Below, piece after piece: positions 24,350-33,231 of a stretch of 64,000 nucleotides of DNA. Position 1 is the first letter of the stretch. The number at the start of each line of letters is the position of its first letter. The position numbers were made by a program, and so were the translations under genes. This stretch comes from QHXW01 sp035297145 (GTDB lineage: Bacteria; Acidobacteriota; Terriglobia; Bryobacterales; Bryobacteraceae): the NCBI GenBank assembly GCA_035297145.1, contig DATGZN010000077.1, forward strand, positions 62,001 to 126,000, given 5' to 3'. The notes under the pieces are model-generated. The model was not told where the DNA came from and searched no databases. It worked only from the letters and a program-made list of their open reading frames with translations.

Positions 24350-27300
24350 GGGCCACCTGCCGCGCGGCCATTGTGGATGGCACTGGCGCAAACGCATGCG
24401 CCGGTTTGCGGGGAATTCCCAACACGCGCTTGTACTCATGTGGGAACACCTTAACGAACTTGGGCAGCATCGCGCTCCAGTTTTCCAGTATCCACTTGGC
24501 GCGCGGGCTGCCCGTGTGCTCGAAGTGCTTGTCAATCAGGCTGCGCAGCACGTCGATGTCCGCCTTCTCCATCACGGGCTCGAGATCGACGCCCGCCAGG
24601 TTGCAGCGCTTTTCGGCGAAGTCGCCCTTTTCGTCGAGCACATACGCGATACCGCCACTCATTCCCGCGGCGAAGTTGCGCCCGGCTTTTCCTAGCACCA
24701 CGACCAGACCTTTCGTCATGTACTCACAGCCGTGATCGCCCACACCCTCCACCACCGCCGTCGCCCCTGAATTGCGCACGGCGAATCGCTCGCCCGCCAT
24801 GCCATTGAAGTACGCTTCTCCGCCGGTGGCGCCATAAAGAACCACATTGCCGATCAAAATGTTCTGCTCCGGCAGGAACGTCGAAGTGCGCGGCGGGTAA
24901 ACGATCAGTCTTCCCCCCGACAATCCCTTCCCTGTGTAATCGTTCGCGTCGCCTTCGAGCGACAGTGTGATTCCGCTGGCTAGAAACGCGCCGAAGCTCT
25001 GCCCCGCCGACCCCGTGAACTGGCACTGAATCGTGTTGTCCGGCAATCCCGCCGATCCGTACCGCCGCGCCACCTCGCCCGAAAGCATGGTGCCCACCGT
25101 GCGGTGCACGTTGCGAATGGGCAGCTTGATCTCTACCGGCGTCCGGTTTTCGATGGCTTCCCGCGCTAGATCGATCAGCGTATGATCGAGCGCGTTGTCC
25201 AGACCGTGATCCTGGGCTTGCATCTTGCGTCGCGCGATGCGTGCCGGCATCGGTGGATTGTAAAAAATCGACGAAAAGTCGAGCCCCTTGGCTTTCCAAT
25301 GATCCACCACCGCGCGCATGTCCAGCATGTCCACGCGTCCCACCATCTCATTGAAGGTTCGGAAGCCGAGCTGCGCCATGAACTCTCGCACCTGCTCGGC
25401 GAGGAAGAAAAAGAAATTGATGGCGTGCTCAGGCGTACCCTGGAATTTCTTCCGTAGCTCGGGATCCTGCGTCGCGATGCCGACTGGACACGTATTCAGG
25501 TGGCATTTGCGCATCATGATGCAGCCTAGCGCTACCAGCGGCGCCGTCGAGAACCCGAACTCCTCCGCGCCCAATAGCGCTGCGATGGCCACGTCGCGGC
25601 CGGTTTGCAGCTTGCCATCGGTTTGCACGGTGATACGGCCGCGCAGATCGTTCAGTACCAGCACCTGCTGCGTCTCCGCCAGCCCCAGTTCCCAAGGGAT
25701 GCCGGAGTGCTGGAGCGAAGTGAGCGGCGATGCACCCGTGCCGCCATCATGGCCACTAATGAGCACGACATCAGCGTGTGCCTTCGACACGCCCGCCGCC
25801 ACCGTCCCCACTCCCACCTCGGCCACCAGCTTCACCGAAATCCGCGCCTGTGGATTAGCGTTCTTCAGATCGTAAATCAACTGCGCCAGGTCTTCGATCG
25901 AGTAAATATCGTGATGCGGCGGCGGCGAGATCAGCCCCACACCCGGAATAGAATGCCGCACCTTCGCGATCACTTCATCCACTTTGTGGCCTGGAAGCTG
26001 TCCGCCTTCACCGGGCTTGGCTCCCTGCGCCATCTTGATTTGCAATTCGTCGGCGTTCACCAGGTAATTCGTAGTCACGCCGAAGCGAGCTGATGCCACC
26101 TGTTTGATCGCACTGCGCCGCCAGTCGCCGTTTGGATCGTGTTGGAAACGCGCCTCGTCCTCGCCGCCCTCGCCGGTGTTGGATTTGCCGCCGATGCGAT
26201 TCATCGCGATGGCCAGCGTCTCATGTGTTTCCTTGCTGATCGAGCCAAACGACATCGCGCCCGTCGCGAAACGCTTCACGATATCCTTCGCCGGTTCCAC
26301 TTCCTCCAGCGGCACTGGCTTGCCCGGCTTGAATTCCATCAGGCCGCGCAGCGTGCAGAGCTGCTGGTTCTGCTTGTCGATCAGATCGGTGTATTCCCGG
26401 AACGTCGCGAAGCTCGACTGCTGCACCGCATGCTGCAGCTTCGAAACAGTAAGCGGGTTGTAAAGGTGATATTCGCCTCGCACCCGGTACTGGTAACTGC
26501 CTCCCACCGCCAGCTCCGTGTCGAATTCAGTTGCCGGCCGCAGCGCGTGCGCGTGCTTCCGCCGCGCTTCTTCCGCCAGAACCTCCAGACCCACACCCTC
26601 AATTCGCGAGGCCGTGCCCGTGAAATATTTGTCCACCAGCGATTTGTTCAGCCCGATGGCTTCGAAGACCTGGGCGCCCCGATAGCTTTGCAGGGTCGAT
26701 ATTCCCATCTTGGAAGCGACCTTCAGCAATCCCTTGTTGATCGCCTTAATGTAATTCTTGAGCGCCTTTTCGAACGTCACCCCTTCCGGGAAAAGGCCGC
26801 TGTTGGCCATGCTCTCCAGCGTTTCGATGGCCAGATATGGATTCACCGCGCTGGCGCCATAGCCCATGAGCAGGCAGAAATGCATCACCTCGCGTGGTTC
26901 GCCCGATTCCATGATGAGCGCCACCTGCGTGCGCGTCTTCTCGCGGACTAGGTGATTGTGAACCGCAGTCAGCGCCAGTAGGCTCGGAATGGGCGCGTAA
27001 TCCTCATCCACACCGCGGTCCGAGAGGATGATCATGGTGTAGCCGTTCTTGATGGCGAGTGAAGCCCGGCGGCAGAGGCCATCGAGAGCGCGCTCCAGTT
27101 CCTTCGCTCCGCCATCGGCGCGATAGAGCGTGGGCAGCGTCGTGCAAAGATAGTCGCCCTGCGAAACCCTCCGCAGCCGCTCCAGGTCCCGATTCGTCAG
27201 AATCGGATGCGGCATCCTCAGCGTGTGGCAATGTTTCGGTGTTTCGTCCAGAATGTTGCGCTCGGTCCCGATGTAGCTGATCAGCGACATCACCATCTCT

Positions 27301-28922
27301 TCGCGAATCGGGTCGATCGGCGGGTTGGTCACCTGCGCAAAAAGCTGCTTGAAATAGTGAAATAGCGGCTGCGGCTTGTCGGAAAGGCAGGCCAGCGGCG
27401 TGTCAGTTCCCATCGATCCCACCGGTTCCTCGCCCTTCGCCGCCATGGGCGCAAGCAGAATGCGCAAATCTTCATCCGTATACCCAAACGCCCGCTGCCG
27501 CATCAGCAGCGTTTCCGGATCGTAGCCATAGACACGCGGCGGCTCGGGAAGATCGTCCAGGTGGATTTGGTTCTCCTTGAGCCATTGCGCATACGGCCGG
27601 CGCGTGTACAGCCGCCGTTTCAATTCTTTGTCGGGTACGATCTCGCCCGCCACGGTATCCACCAGCAGCATCTTGCCCGGTTGCAAGCGTCCCTTCATTC
27701 GCACTTCTTCCGGCTTGATCGGCAGCACGCCGGTTTCCGACGCCATCACCACCAGATTGTCGTGCGTCACCAGATATCGCGCCGGACGCAATCCATTGCG
27801 GTCGAGCGTCGCGCCAATTACGCGCCCATCTGTGAAAGCAATAGCCGCCGGCCCGTCCCATGGCTCCATCAGCGAGGCGTGATATTCGTAGAACGCTTTC
27901 TTTTCCGGATGCATGTGCTCGTTCGAAGCCCAAGCCTCCGGAATCAGCATGGCCATAGCGTGCGGGATGTCGCGCCCCGCCAAGTACAGCAGCTCGAGCA
28001 CATTATCGAAGCTGGCCGAGTCACTTCCACCCGGCGTCACGATCGGAAACAGCTTCCGAATGTCGTCGCCGAAAAGAGGTGAGGCCAGAATCGATTGCCG
28101 CGCGTACATCCAGTTCACGTTGCCCTTGAGTGTATTGATTTCGCCGTTGTGCGCAATGTAGCGATAAGGGTGGGCCAGCGGCCAGCTCGGAAACGTGTTG
28201 GTGGAGAAGCGCTGGTGCACCAGGCACAGCGCGCTCATTACGTCGGGATCGGAAAGCTCTCCGTAGAATTTGGCGATCTGCGGCGCCAGCAGCAGTCCCT
28301 TGTACACGATGGTGCGGCAAGAGAGCGACGGGATATAGAAGAAATCTTTATCCGGAACGTCCGAATTCGCGATTTCGATTTCCGCGCGCTTGCGCACCAC
28401 ATACAGCTTGCGCTCGAGCTGATCCTCGGTCATTTCGTGGCCGCGCCAGATGAAAATCTGCTCGATATACGGCTGTGAGTTGCGTGCCACGCGGCCGATG
28501 GCGGAGCCGTCAATCGGCGTATCGCGCCACCCGAGAACATGCAGCCCCTCCTCGCGTGCGATGCGCTCCAGAATGCCCTCACATTGCAAGCGCTCCGGCT
28601 TTTCCACCGGCAAAAAGACCATGCCTACGCCATACTCGCCTGGCTCCGGCAAACTGAACCCGAGCGCGGCGCACTCGCGCACGAAGAATTTGTGGGGAAT
28701 CTGAATCAACACACCCGCGCCATCGCCGGTTTCCGGATCGCATCCGCAAGCGCCGCGATGCGTCAGGTTGATCAGAACCTGAATGCCCTTGAGGATAATG
28801 TCGTGCGATTTCTGGCCTTTGATGTTTGCCACAAAGCCGATGCCGCACGCGTCCCGCTCGTTCGCCGGGTCGTACAGGCCTTGAGGTTTGGGTAGACCTG
28901 TGCTGTTGGTGGGATCAATCAT
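24342..28922 (-). CDS. gltB: Glutamate synthase large subunit
   Basis: 1526 residues. Converts glutamine and 2-oxoglutarate to two glutamates. A short propeptide is followed by the N-terminal nucleophile Cys26 (DACGIGF) of a class II amidotransferase domain (about 26-430), a central domain, the FMN/glutamate synthase barrel with the 3Fe-4S cysteines in CIMMRKCHLNTC, and the GXGXG beta-helix domain at the C-terminus (GSAGQSFGAF, GATGGEAYFNG). The ATG at 28922 has a GGAG ribosome site 7 nt upstream. A LysR gene is divergent, and its product likely controls gltBD, as GltC does in Bacillus. Confidence 0.97.
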   Translation of the reverse strand: MIDPTNSTGLPKPQGLYDPANERDACGIGFVANIKGQKSHDIILKGIQVLINLTHRGACGCDPETGDGAGVLIQIPHKFFVRECAALGFSLPEPGEYGVGMVFLPVEKPERLQCEGILERIAREEGLHVLGWRDTPIDGSAIGRVARNSQPYIEQIFIWRGHEMTEDQLERKLYVVRKRAEIEIANSDVPDKDFFYIPSLSCRTIVYKGLLLAPQIAKFYGELSDPDVMSALCLVHQRFSTNTFPSWPLAHPYRYIAHNGEINTLKGNVNWMYARQSILASPLFGDDIRKLFPIVTPGGSDSASFDNVLELLYLAGRDIPHAMAMLIPEAWASNEHMHPEKKAFYEYHASLMEPWDGPAAIAFTDGRVIGATLDRNGLRPARYLVTHDNLVVMASETGVLPIKPEEVRMKGRLQPGKMLLVDTVAGEIVPDKELKRRLYTRRPYAQWLKENQIHLDDLPEPPRVYGYDPETLLMRQRAFGYTDEDLRILLAPMAAKGEEPVGSMGTDTPLACLSDKPQPLFHYFKQLFAQVTNPPIDPIREEMVMSLISYIGTERNILDETPKHCHTLRMPHPILTNRDLERLRRVSQGDYLCTTLPTLYRADGGAKELERALDGLCRRASLAIKNGYTMIILSDRGVDEDYAPIPSLLALTAVHNHLVREKTRTQVALIMESGEPREVMHFCLLMGYGASAVNPYLAIETLESMANSGLFPEGVTFEKALKNYIKAINKGLLKVASKMGISTLQSYRGAQVFEAIGLNKSLVDKYFTGTASRIEGVGLEVLAEEARRKHAHALRPATEFDTELAVGGSYQYRVRGEYHLYNPLTVSKLQHAVQQSSFATFREYTDLIDKQNQQLCTLRGLMEFKPGKPVPLEEVEPAKDIVKRFATGAMSFGSISKETHETLAIAMNRIGGKSNTGEGGEDEARFQHDPNGDWRRSAIKQVASARFGVTTNYLVNADELQIKMAQGAKPGEGGQLPGHKVDEVIAKVRHSIPGVGLISPPPHHDIYSIEDLAQLIYDLKNANPQARISVKLVAEVGVGTVAAGVSKAHADVVLISGHDGGTGASPLTSLQHSGIPWELGLAETQQVLVLNDLRGRITVQTDGKLQTGRDVAIAALLGAEEFGFSTAPLVALGCIMMRKCHLNTCPVGIATQDPELRKKFQGTPEHAINFFFFLAEQVREFMAQLGFRTFNEMVGRVDMLDMRAVVDHWKAKGLDFSSIFYNPPMPARIARRKMQAQDHGLDNALDHTLIDLAREAIENRTPVEIKLPIRNVHRTVGTMLSGEVARRYGSAGLPDNTIQCQFTGSAGQSFGAFLASGITLSLEGDANDYTGKGLSGGRLIVYPPRTSTFLPEQNILIGNVVLYGATGGEAYFNGMAGERFAVRNSGATAVVEGVGDHGCEYMTKGLVVVLGKAGRNFAAGMSGGIAYVLDEKGDFAEKRCNLAGVDLEPVMEKADIDVLRSLIDKHFEHTGSPRAKWILENWSAMLPKFVKVFPHEYKRVLGIPRKPAHAFAPVPSTMAARQVAHG

Positions 28923-28966
28923 GGTCAAGCTCCAACGGGGAGTTGAATAAATATACCAGCTAATGA

Positions 28967-28972
28967 ATTATA
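28967..28972 (-). promoter_or_regulatory. -10 element of the gltBD promoter
   Basis: Perfect TATAAT on the minus strand in an AT-rich 107-bp intergenic region. The 17-bp upstream position has no good -35 hexamer, as expected for a promoter that needs an activator. Confidence 0.55.
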
Positions 28973-28995
28973 AGGCAATAGAAGATTTAATTTAC

Positions 28996-29023
28996 TTGAC
29001 ATTAGATATTCTTATGTTATGCT
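28996..29023 (+). promoter_or_regulatory. LysR-gene promoter, predicted leaderless
   Basis: -35 TTGACA (28996-29001), 16-bp spacer, -10 TATGCT (29018-29023). The GTG start at 29030 is 6 nt beyond the -10, about where transcription should begin. Confidence 0.65.
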
Positions 29024-29029
29024 CATCCC

Positions 29030-29929
29030 GTGCTCTTCGATAACTTGAAGCTGTTCCGTGATATAGCGCAAAGTAAGAGCGTCAGCCGTGGAGCGTCACT
29101 GAATGGGATCAGTCAATCCGCTGCCAGCCAGTATCTCCAGGAAATGGAGCGCCGTATGGAGGTCGCCCTGCTCGACCGCACCACTCGCCCTCTCGCCCTG
29201 ACGCCCGCCGGAAAGCTATTTTACGACCTGTGCCGCGATGCTTTGCGCCGCGAAGAACAGTTTCAGGTGCAGCTAGAAAACCTGAAAGGCTTCGCCGAGG
29301 GCACTGTGCGCGTCGCCTCCATTTATTCCATCGGGCTGTCTGAAATGTCGCGCTTGCAGGAGGAATTCACGGCGCGATTTCCCCACGCACAGCTTCATGT
29401 CGACTACCTACGCCCCGACAAGGTCTACGAAGCCGTGCTGGCCGACCAAGCCGATCTGGGCCTGGTCAGTTATCCCGAAGCGGCCAAGGATCTGGCCGTG
29501 ATCCCGTGGCGCGAAGAAGAAATGACGGTGGCCGCGCCGCCCTGGCACCCGCTAGCCGCGAAACCCGTGCTCCTACCCGCCGATCTCGATGGTCAGGACT
29601 TTGTCGGTTTCGATGAGGAGCTCATGATCCGCCGCGAGCTGGATCATTTTTTTCGCGAGCACTCGATCGAGATCCGCATGGCCATGCAGTTCGATAACAT
29701 CCAGATGATCAAGGAAGCGGTCGCCCTTGGCTCCGGCATCAGCATTCTGCCCGCCCGTACCATGCAGGCCGAGATCGCGCAAGGCCGCCTGGTCTCGATT
29801 CCACTGCATGCACCGGAACTCGTGCGTCCGGTCGGCATTGTGCATCGCAAGCGCAAGCGCTTCAGCCACGCGGTGCAATCGTTTCTGGAGCTGCTACTGG
29901 AACAGCCCGCGCCAGTGGGACAACGTTAA
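29030..29929 (+). CDS. LysR-family transcriptional regulator, GltC-like position
   Basis: 299 residues. N-terminal winged helix-turn-helix (SKSVSRGASLNGISQSAASQ, about 15-34, then LLDRTTRPLALTPAG) and a periplasmic-binding-like effector domain (about 92-290). Divergent from gltB across 107 bp, the arrangement of gltC and gltA in Bacillus, so it most likely regulates glutamate synthase. The start is GTG, apparently without a leader; no ribosome site is seen. The effector (2-oxoglutarate or glutamate in GltC) cannot be read from sequence. Confidence 0.9.
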   Translation: MLFDNLKLFRDIAQSKSVSRGASLNGISQSAASQYLQEMERRMEVALLDRTTRPLALTPAGKLFYDLCRDALRREEQFQVQLENLKGFAEGTVRVASIYSIGLSEMSRLQEEFTARFPHAQLHVDYLRPDKVYEAVLADQADLGLVSYPEAAKDLAVIPWREEEMTVAAPPWHPLAAKPVLLPADLDGQDFVGFDEELMIRRELDHFFREHSIEIRMAMQFDNIQMIKEAVALGSGISILPARTMQAEIAQGRLVSIPLHAPELVRPVGIVHRKRKRFSHAVQSFLELLLEQPAPVGQR

Positions 29930-30209
29930 CTTACTGTCCCGTTCTTGCCCCAAAGCCCGGCTGCGCATCCAACGGCAAGAATGAATTGCTCATGACGCGC
30001 CAAGAATGTCATGCGGTGAGACGATTGCTGACACTTAAGGGTGAGATCTCTTACGCTACCGATTCCACCGGAAGCATACCGACTTAGCGTTCCTGGAGCC
30101 ATGTCCTTAAAGGGCTGTATGCGGTGACGCTGGTTCGGTTGATCGTGCCCCGCGAACCCTGTAAAATTGCCATTAGTTTCAAACAAAAAGTTCGCCAATC
30201 GAACCTTGC
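29930..30209. other. Intergenic region between the LysR gene and nadE
   Basis: 280 bp. Apart from the nadE promoter at its right end I see only a short reading frame (MTRQECHAVRRLLT..., 29992-30087) that I do not recognise and do not support as a gene. Confidence 0.4.
30139..30167 (+). promoter_or_regulatory. nadE promoter
   Basis: -35 TTGATC (30139-30144), 17-bp spacer, -10 TAAAAT (30162-30167), giving a leader of about 36 nt before the TTG at 30210. Confidence 0.6.
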
Positions 30210-31844
30210 TTGCGCATCGCTCTCTTGCAGCTCAATCCGACCGCCGGTGATTTGGCCGGAAATGCAGCGCTGATTACCGCCGCGGTGCGCGAAGCCCAGC
30301 GCCAACAGGCTGACTTGGCCCTCACGTCGGAGCTGGCGCTTATGGGATACCTGCCGCGCGATCTGCTGATGAGCCACGGCTTCGTGAAGCAGAGTTGCGA
30401 AATGCTGCACTCCATGGCGCGCGAGCTGGCGGATGCGCCGCCGGTGCTCGTAGGAGTGGCCACCTCCAATCCCGCCGAGATGGGCCGCCCGCTGTTTAAC
30501 AGCGCCGTGCTGCTCGAAAAGGGCGGCGTCGGGCCGTCGTTCCACAAGACTCTGCTGCCCACCTACGATGTCTTCGACGAGGACCGCTACTTCGAGCCGG
30601 CACACGAGCCGCAGATGATGAACCTGAACGGCAGCCGCCTTGGCATCAGCATCTGCGAAGACGTCTGGAACGATCGCGACTTCTGGCAGCGCCCGCGCTA
30701 TCACCAGGACCCGATCACTTCGCTCGCCGAAGCCGGTGCCCAAATTATCCTGAACCTTTCCGCCTCGCCGTTCGTCGTCGGCAAACAACTGCTGCGTGAA
30801 AAGATGTTTGCGCACAGCGCGCGGCGACACGCCATCCCGCTCGTGTACGTGAACCAGGCCGGCGGGAACGACGACCTGATCTATGACGGCCGCAGTTGCG
30901 CATTCGACGCCAAGGGCCGCCTGATTGCGCGCGGTAAGCCATTTGCCGAAGACGTTGTGGTGGTCGATCTCGCGACTGGCCGGGGAACCATCGCCGAGGA
31001 CGATTTCCAGCCCGAAGCCGAGATCTGGCACGCGCTGGTTTTGGGCGTGCGGGACTACGCGCGCAAGACCGGTTTCAAGAACGTGCTGCTCGGCCTTTCC
31101 GGCGGTATCGACTCCGCCCTCACAGCGGCTATTGCAGCCGATGCCATGGGACGCGAAAACGTGCTCGGCGTCCTGATGCCGTCGCCCTATTCAAGCGCGG
31201 GCAGTGTCGACGATTCGGTGACGCTTGCGCGAAACCTGGGTATCAAGATTCTCACACTACCCATCGCGCAGATCATGCAGTCCTATGAGGGCGCCTTACA
31301 TGAAGCGTTCGCCGGCCGATCCGCGGATGTCACCGAAGAAAACATCCAATCACGCATTCGCGGCAACCTCCTGATGGCGCTGTCGAACAAGTGCGGCGCG
31401 CTGCTGCTCACTACAGGGAACAAATCCGAGCTTTCCGTGGGCTACTGCACGTTGTATGGCGACATGTCGGGCGGCTTGGCCGTCATCGCCGATCTGCCTA
31501 AGATGATGGTTTATCGTGTGGCCCGCTGGCGCAACCAGCGCCGGGCCGATATCCCGGAAGCCGTCCTGACCAAGGCGCCCTCGGCGGAATTGCGGCCGAA
31601 TCAGACCGACCAGGATTCGTTGCCGCCCTATGAGATCCTCGATGAAATCCTCGAACGTCATGTCGAGGGCAGCGAGTCGGAAGAAGAAATTCTGGAGCAC
31701 GGCTACGACCCGGACACGGTGCGGCGGGTGCTGCGCATGGTCCGGAACGCGGAGTTCAAGCGTAAGCAGGCCGCGCCCGGCCTAAAAGTCACTTCCCGCG
31801 CCTTCGGAACAGGCTGGCGCATGCCCATCGTTCGAAAACAATAA
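30210..31844 (+). CDS. nadE: Glutamine-dependent NAD+ synthetase
   Basis: 544 residues. Amidates nicotinic acid adenine dinucleotide to NAD with ammonia from glutamine. N-terminal nitrilase-type glutaminase domain (about 1-260) with Glu in TSELALMGYLPRDLL, Lys in FHKTLLPTYDVFDEDRYF and Cys in LGISICEDVWND; then the synthetase domain with the PP-loop LSGGIDSALT (near residue 300), TTGNKSELSVGYCTLYGD and the C-terminal PSAELRPNQTDQDSLPPYE. TTG start. It is the third glutamine/ammonia-linked function of this region. Confidence 0.96.
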   Translation: MRIALLQLNPTAGDLAGNAALITAAVREAQRQQADLALTSELALMGYLPRDLLMSHGFVKQSCEMLHSMARELADAPPVLVGVATSNPAEMGRPLFNSAVLLEKGGVGPSFHKTLLPTYDVFDEDRYFEPAHEPQMMNLNGSRLGISICEDVWNDRDFWQRPRYHQDPITSLAEAGAQIILNLSASPFVVGKQLLREKMFAHSARRHAIPLVYVNQAGGNDDLIYDGRSCAFDAKGRLIARGKPFAEDVVVVDLATGRGTIAEDDFQPEAEIWHALVLGVRDYARKTGFKNVLLGLSGGIDSALTAAIAADAMGRENVLGVLMPSPYSSAGSVDDSVTLARNLGIKILTLPIAQIMQSYEGALHEAFAGRSADVTEENIQSRIRGNLLMALSNKCGALLLTTGNKSELSVGYCTLYGDMSGGLAVIADLPKMMVYRVARWRNQRRADIPEAVLTKAPSAELRPNQTDQDSLPPYEILDEILERHVEGSESEEEILEHGYDPDTVRRVLRMVRNAEFKRKQAAPGLKVTSRAFGTGWRMPIVRKQ

Positions 31845-32099
31845 CATCCTCCCCAGTGGCACTCCTCCGCTGCGTTCTCTCTGTCGCAAGGCAGCGCACA
31901 CCAGCGCCGAGCACCAGTTCTGTGCGTCCTGAACCGCCGAGCCACCGGCGTGTTGCGCATCAACTAGCTTAAATTCCTGCGCGTTCTCGGCGTCTCTGCG
32001 CCTCTGCGGTGAAAGTAGTTTTTCGGTTTGGTGCTATCTACGGATTCAGGCCATGATTTAGTTTGTTAGAAAGTTCTGTCCCTAGCGACTACCTTTCAT
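31845..32099. other. Intergenic region with short tandem CT-rich repeat
   Basis: 255 bp without a supported gene. Around 31988-32018 the sequence has near-repeats of an 8-mer (CGTCTCTG, CGCCTCTG, then CGGTG). Similar dispersed elements with this wording occur in many bacterial genomes (recollection). Confidence 0.4.
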
Positions 32100-32642
32100 G
32101 TGAGCAGAAGCGAGTCCATCTCCAGCCCGGAGGCGAACCCGGATAATCGCTACAAAGACGCGGCGGACCAGTACGGGTCCGCGCTCGAACGGCTCGCACG
32201 CGCTTACGAGGCTGATGCGGAGAAGCGGCGGGACCTGCTCCAGGAAATTCACTTTCAATTGTGGCGGAGTTTCCAGCGGTTCGACGCCCGCTGTTCCATC
32301 CGGACTTGGGTCTATCGCGTGGCGCATAATGTCGCGGCTTCACATGTGATTCGCGAGCGGCGGACTTTTTCGAATCTGGTGAGTCTTGAGGAGCTGGAGC
32401 GGTTCCCCGATAAACGCGCGTCCGGGGCGGACAACCGCATCAATCTGGAGCGGCTGTCAGCACTAATTCAGCAGCTCAAACCGGTCGATCGCCAGATCAT
32501 GGTTTCGTATCTCGAAGACATGGATGCAACCGCGATCGGAGAAATCACGGGCCTCGCGCCGGCGAATGTAGCCATGCGGGTTCACCGGATCAAAAACATC
32601 CTGGCGCGCCGGTTTCACGAAGGAGTTGACCATGCAGAATAA
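32100..32642 (+). CDS. ECF-type RNA polymerase sigma factor
   Basis: 180 residues. Region 2 spans about 20-90 (LQEIHFQLWRSFQRFD, SIRTWVYRVAHNVAASHV) and region 4 about 120-175 (LSALIQQLKPVDRQIMVSYL, ATAIGEITGLAPANVAMRVH). GTG start. The stop overlaps the start of a membrane-protein gene, followed by a serine hydrolase, so the three are co-translated. No classical zinc-containing anti-sigma motif is seen next door; the membrane protein may take that role. The group within ECF classification cannot be set by eye. Confidence 0.92.
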   Translation: MSRSESISSPEANPDNRYKDAADQYGSALERLARAYEADAEKRRDLLQEIHFQLWRSFQRFDARCSIRTWVYRVAHNVAASHVIRERRTFSNLVSLEELERFPDKRASGADNRINLERLSALIQQLKPVDRQIMVSYLEDMDATAIGEITGLAPANVAMRVHRIKNILARRFHEGVDHAE

Positions 32643-33231
32643 TCCTTCCGGAAACGATCCAAGAACAATTTGGCAAAGCCAACCAAGGGGGATATCGACC
32701 GTGACGTTGGAAAAAATGATTCGTCGAAGGGCGCAGAAGCTTCACAGAAAGGCGGTGTGGGAGCGGCTCGGCAGTGTCGCGGGGCCGATGGGTACCGTCG
32801 CCTTTTCCGCACTCGGCATCGCTACCGGGTACAGTCCGGTTCAGCTCGTGGTATTCGCGATAGCCGTGGCCTGGAGTCTGGGCGGGGCGTATGTACTGAA
32901 TCGGGGAACGTGGCAGGGAAGGCTCGCCGAAGACGCTGCTTTCGCTACCGGTCTCGAATTCTGCCGGAGGGAAATCGAACGGGGAATCTACTTTCACCGG
33001 CGGTTTCTGTTGTGGGTTTTCGCGCCGATAATCCTAGCCGTCGGCGCGCTTGTTGTGCCGCAACTGGCAATTGGGTTTAGGGCAGGGGGGATGTTAGCAA
33101 ACTCGATTCCGTTCCTCACGCTGTTCGCGCTCTGGGTGATCGGGGTCTTCGTTATTCGCAGTTGGAAGTGGAGGACAATGCAGCGGGAGATCGATGAACT
33201 GAACGACATCGAAAGGGAGAACAGAATATGA
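32632..33231 (+). CDS. Integral membrane protein, possible anti-sigma or sensor partner of the ECF factor
   Basis: 199 residues. A charged N-terminus (about 1-45, with LEKMIRRRAQKLHRK) precedes two helices (about 52-90), then a third and fourth helix after a loop (about 125-175), and a C-terminal helix ELNDIERENRI. The start at 32632 has a GGAG ribosome site and overlaps the sigma-factor stop. It overlaps the next gene by 4 nt. It has no recognised domain; the anti-sigma role is inferred from its position. Confidence 0.65.
   Translation: MQNNPSGNDPRTIWQSQPRGISTVTLEKMIRRRAQKLHRKAVWERLGSVAGPMGTVAFSALGIATGYSPVQLVVFAIAVAWSLGGAYVLNRGTWQGRLAEDAAFATGLEFCRREIERGIYFHRRFLLWVFAPIILAVGALVVPQLAIGFRAGGMLANSIPFLTLFALWVIGVFVIRSWKWRTMQREIDELNDIERENRI

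Noticed and set aside
29992..30087. Short frame MTRQECHAVRRLLT... between the LysR gene and nadE
   Set aside because: Thirty-one codons, no ribosome site, no family resemblance.
30084..31031. Long minus-strand open frame opposite nadE
   Set aside because: The plus-strand frame encodes NadE with all motifs; the opposite frame is the usual shadow in GC-rich DNA.
31985..32020. CT-rich tandem 8-mers as a possible CRISPR-like or regulatory array
   Set aside because: Only two or three imperfect copies without spacers, so no array.
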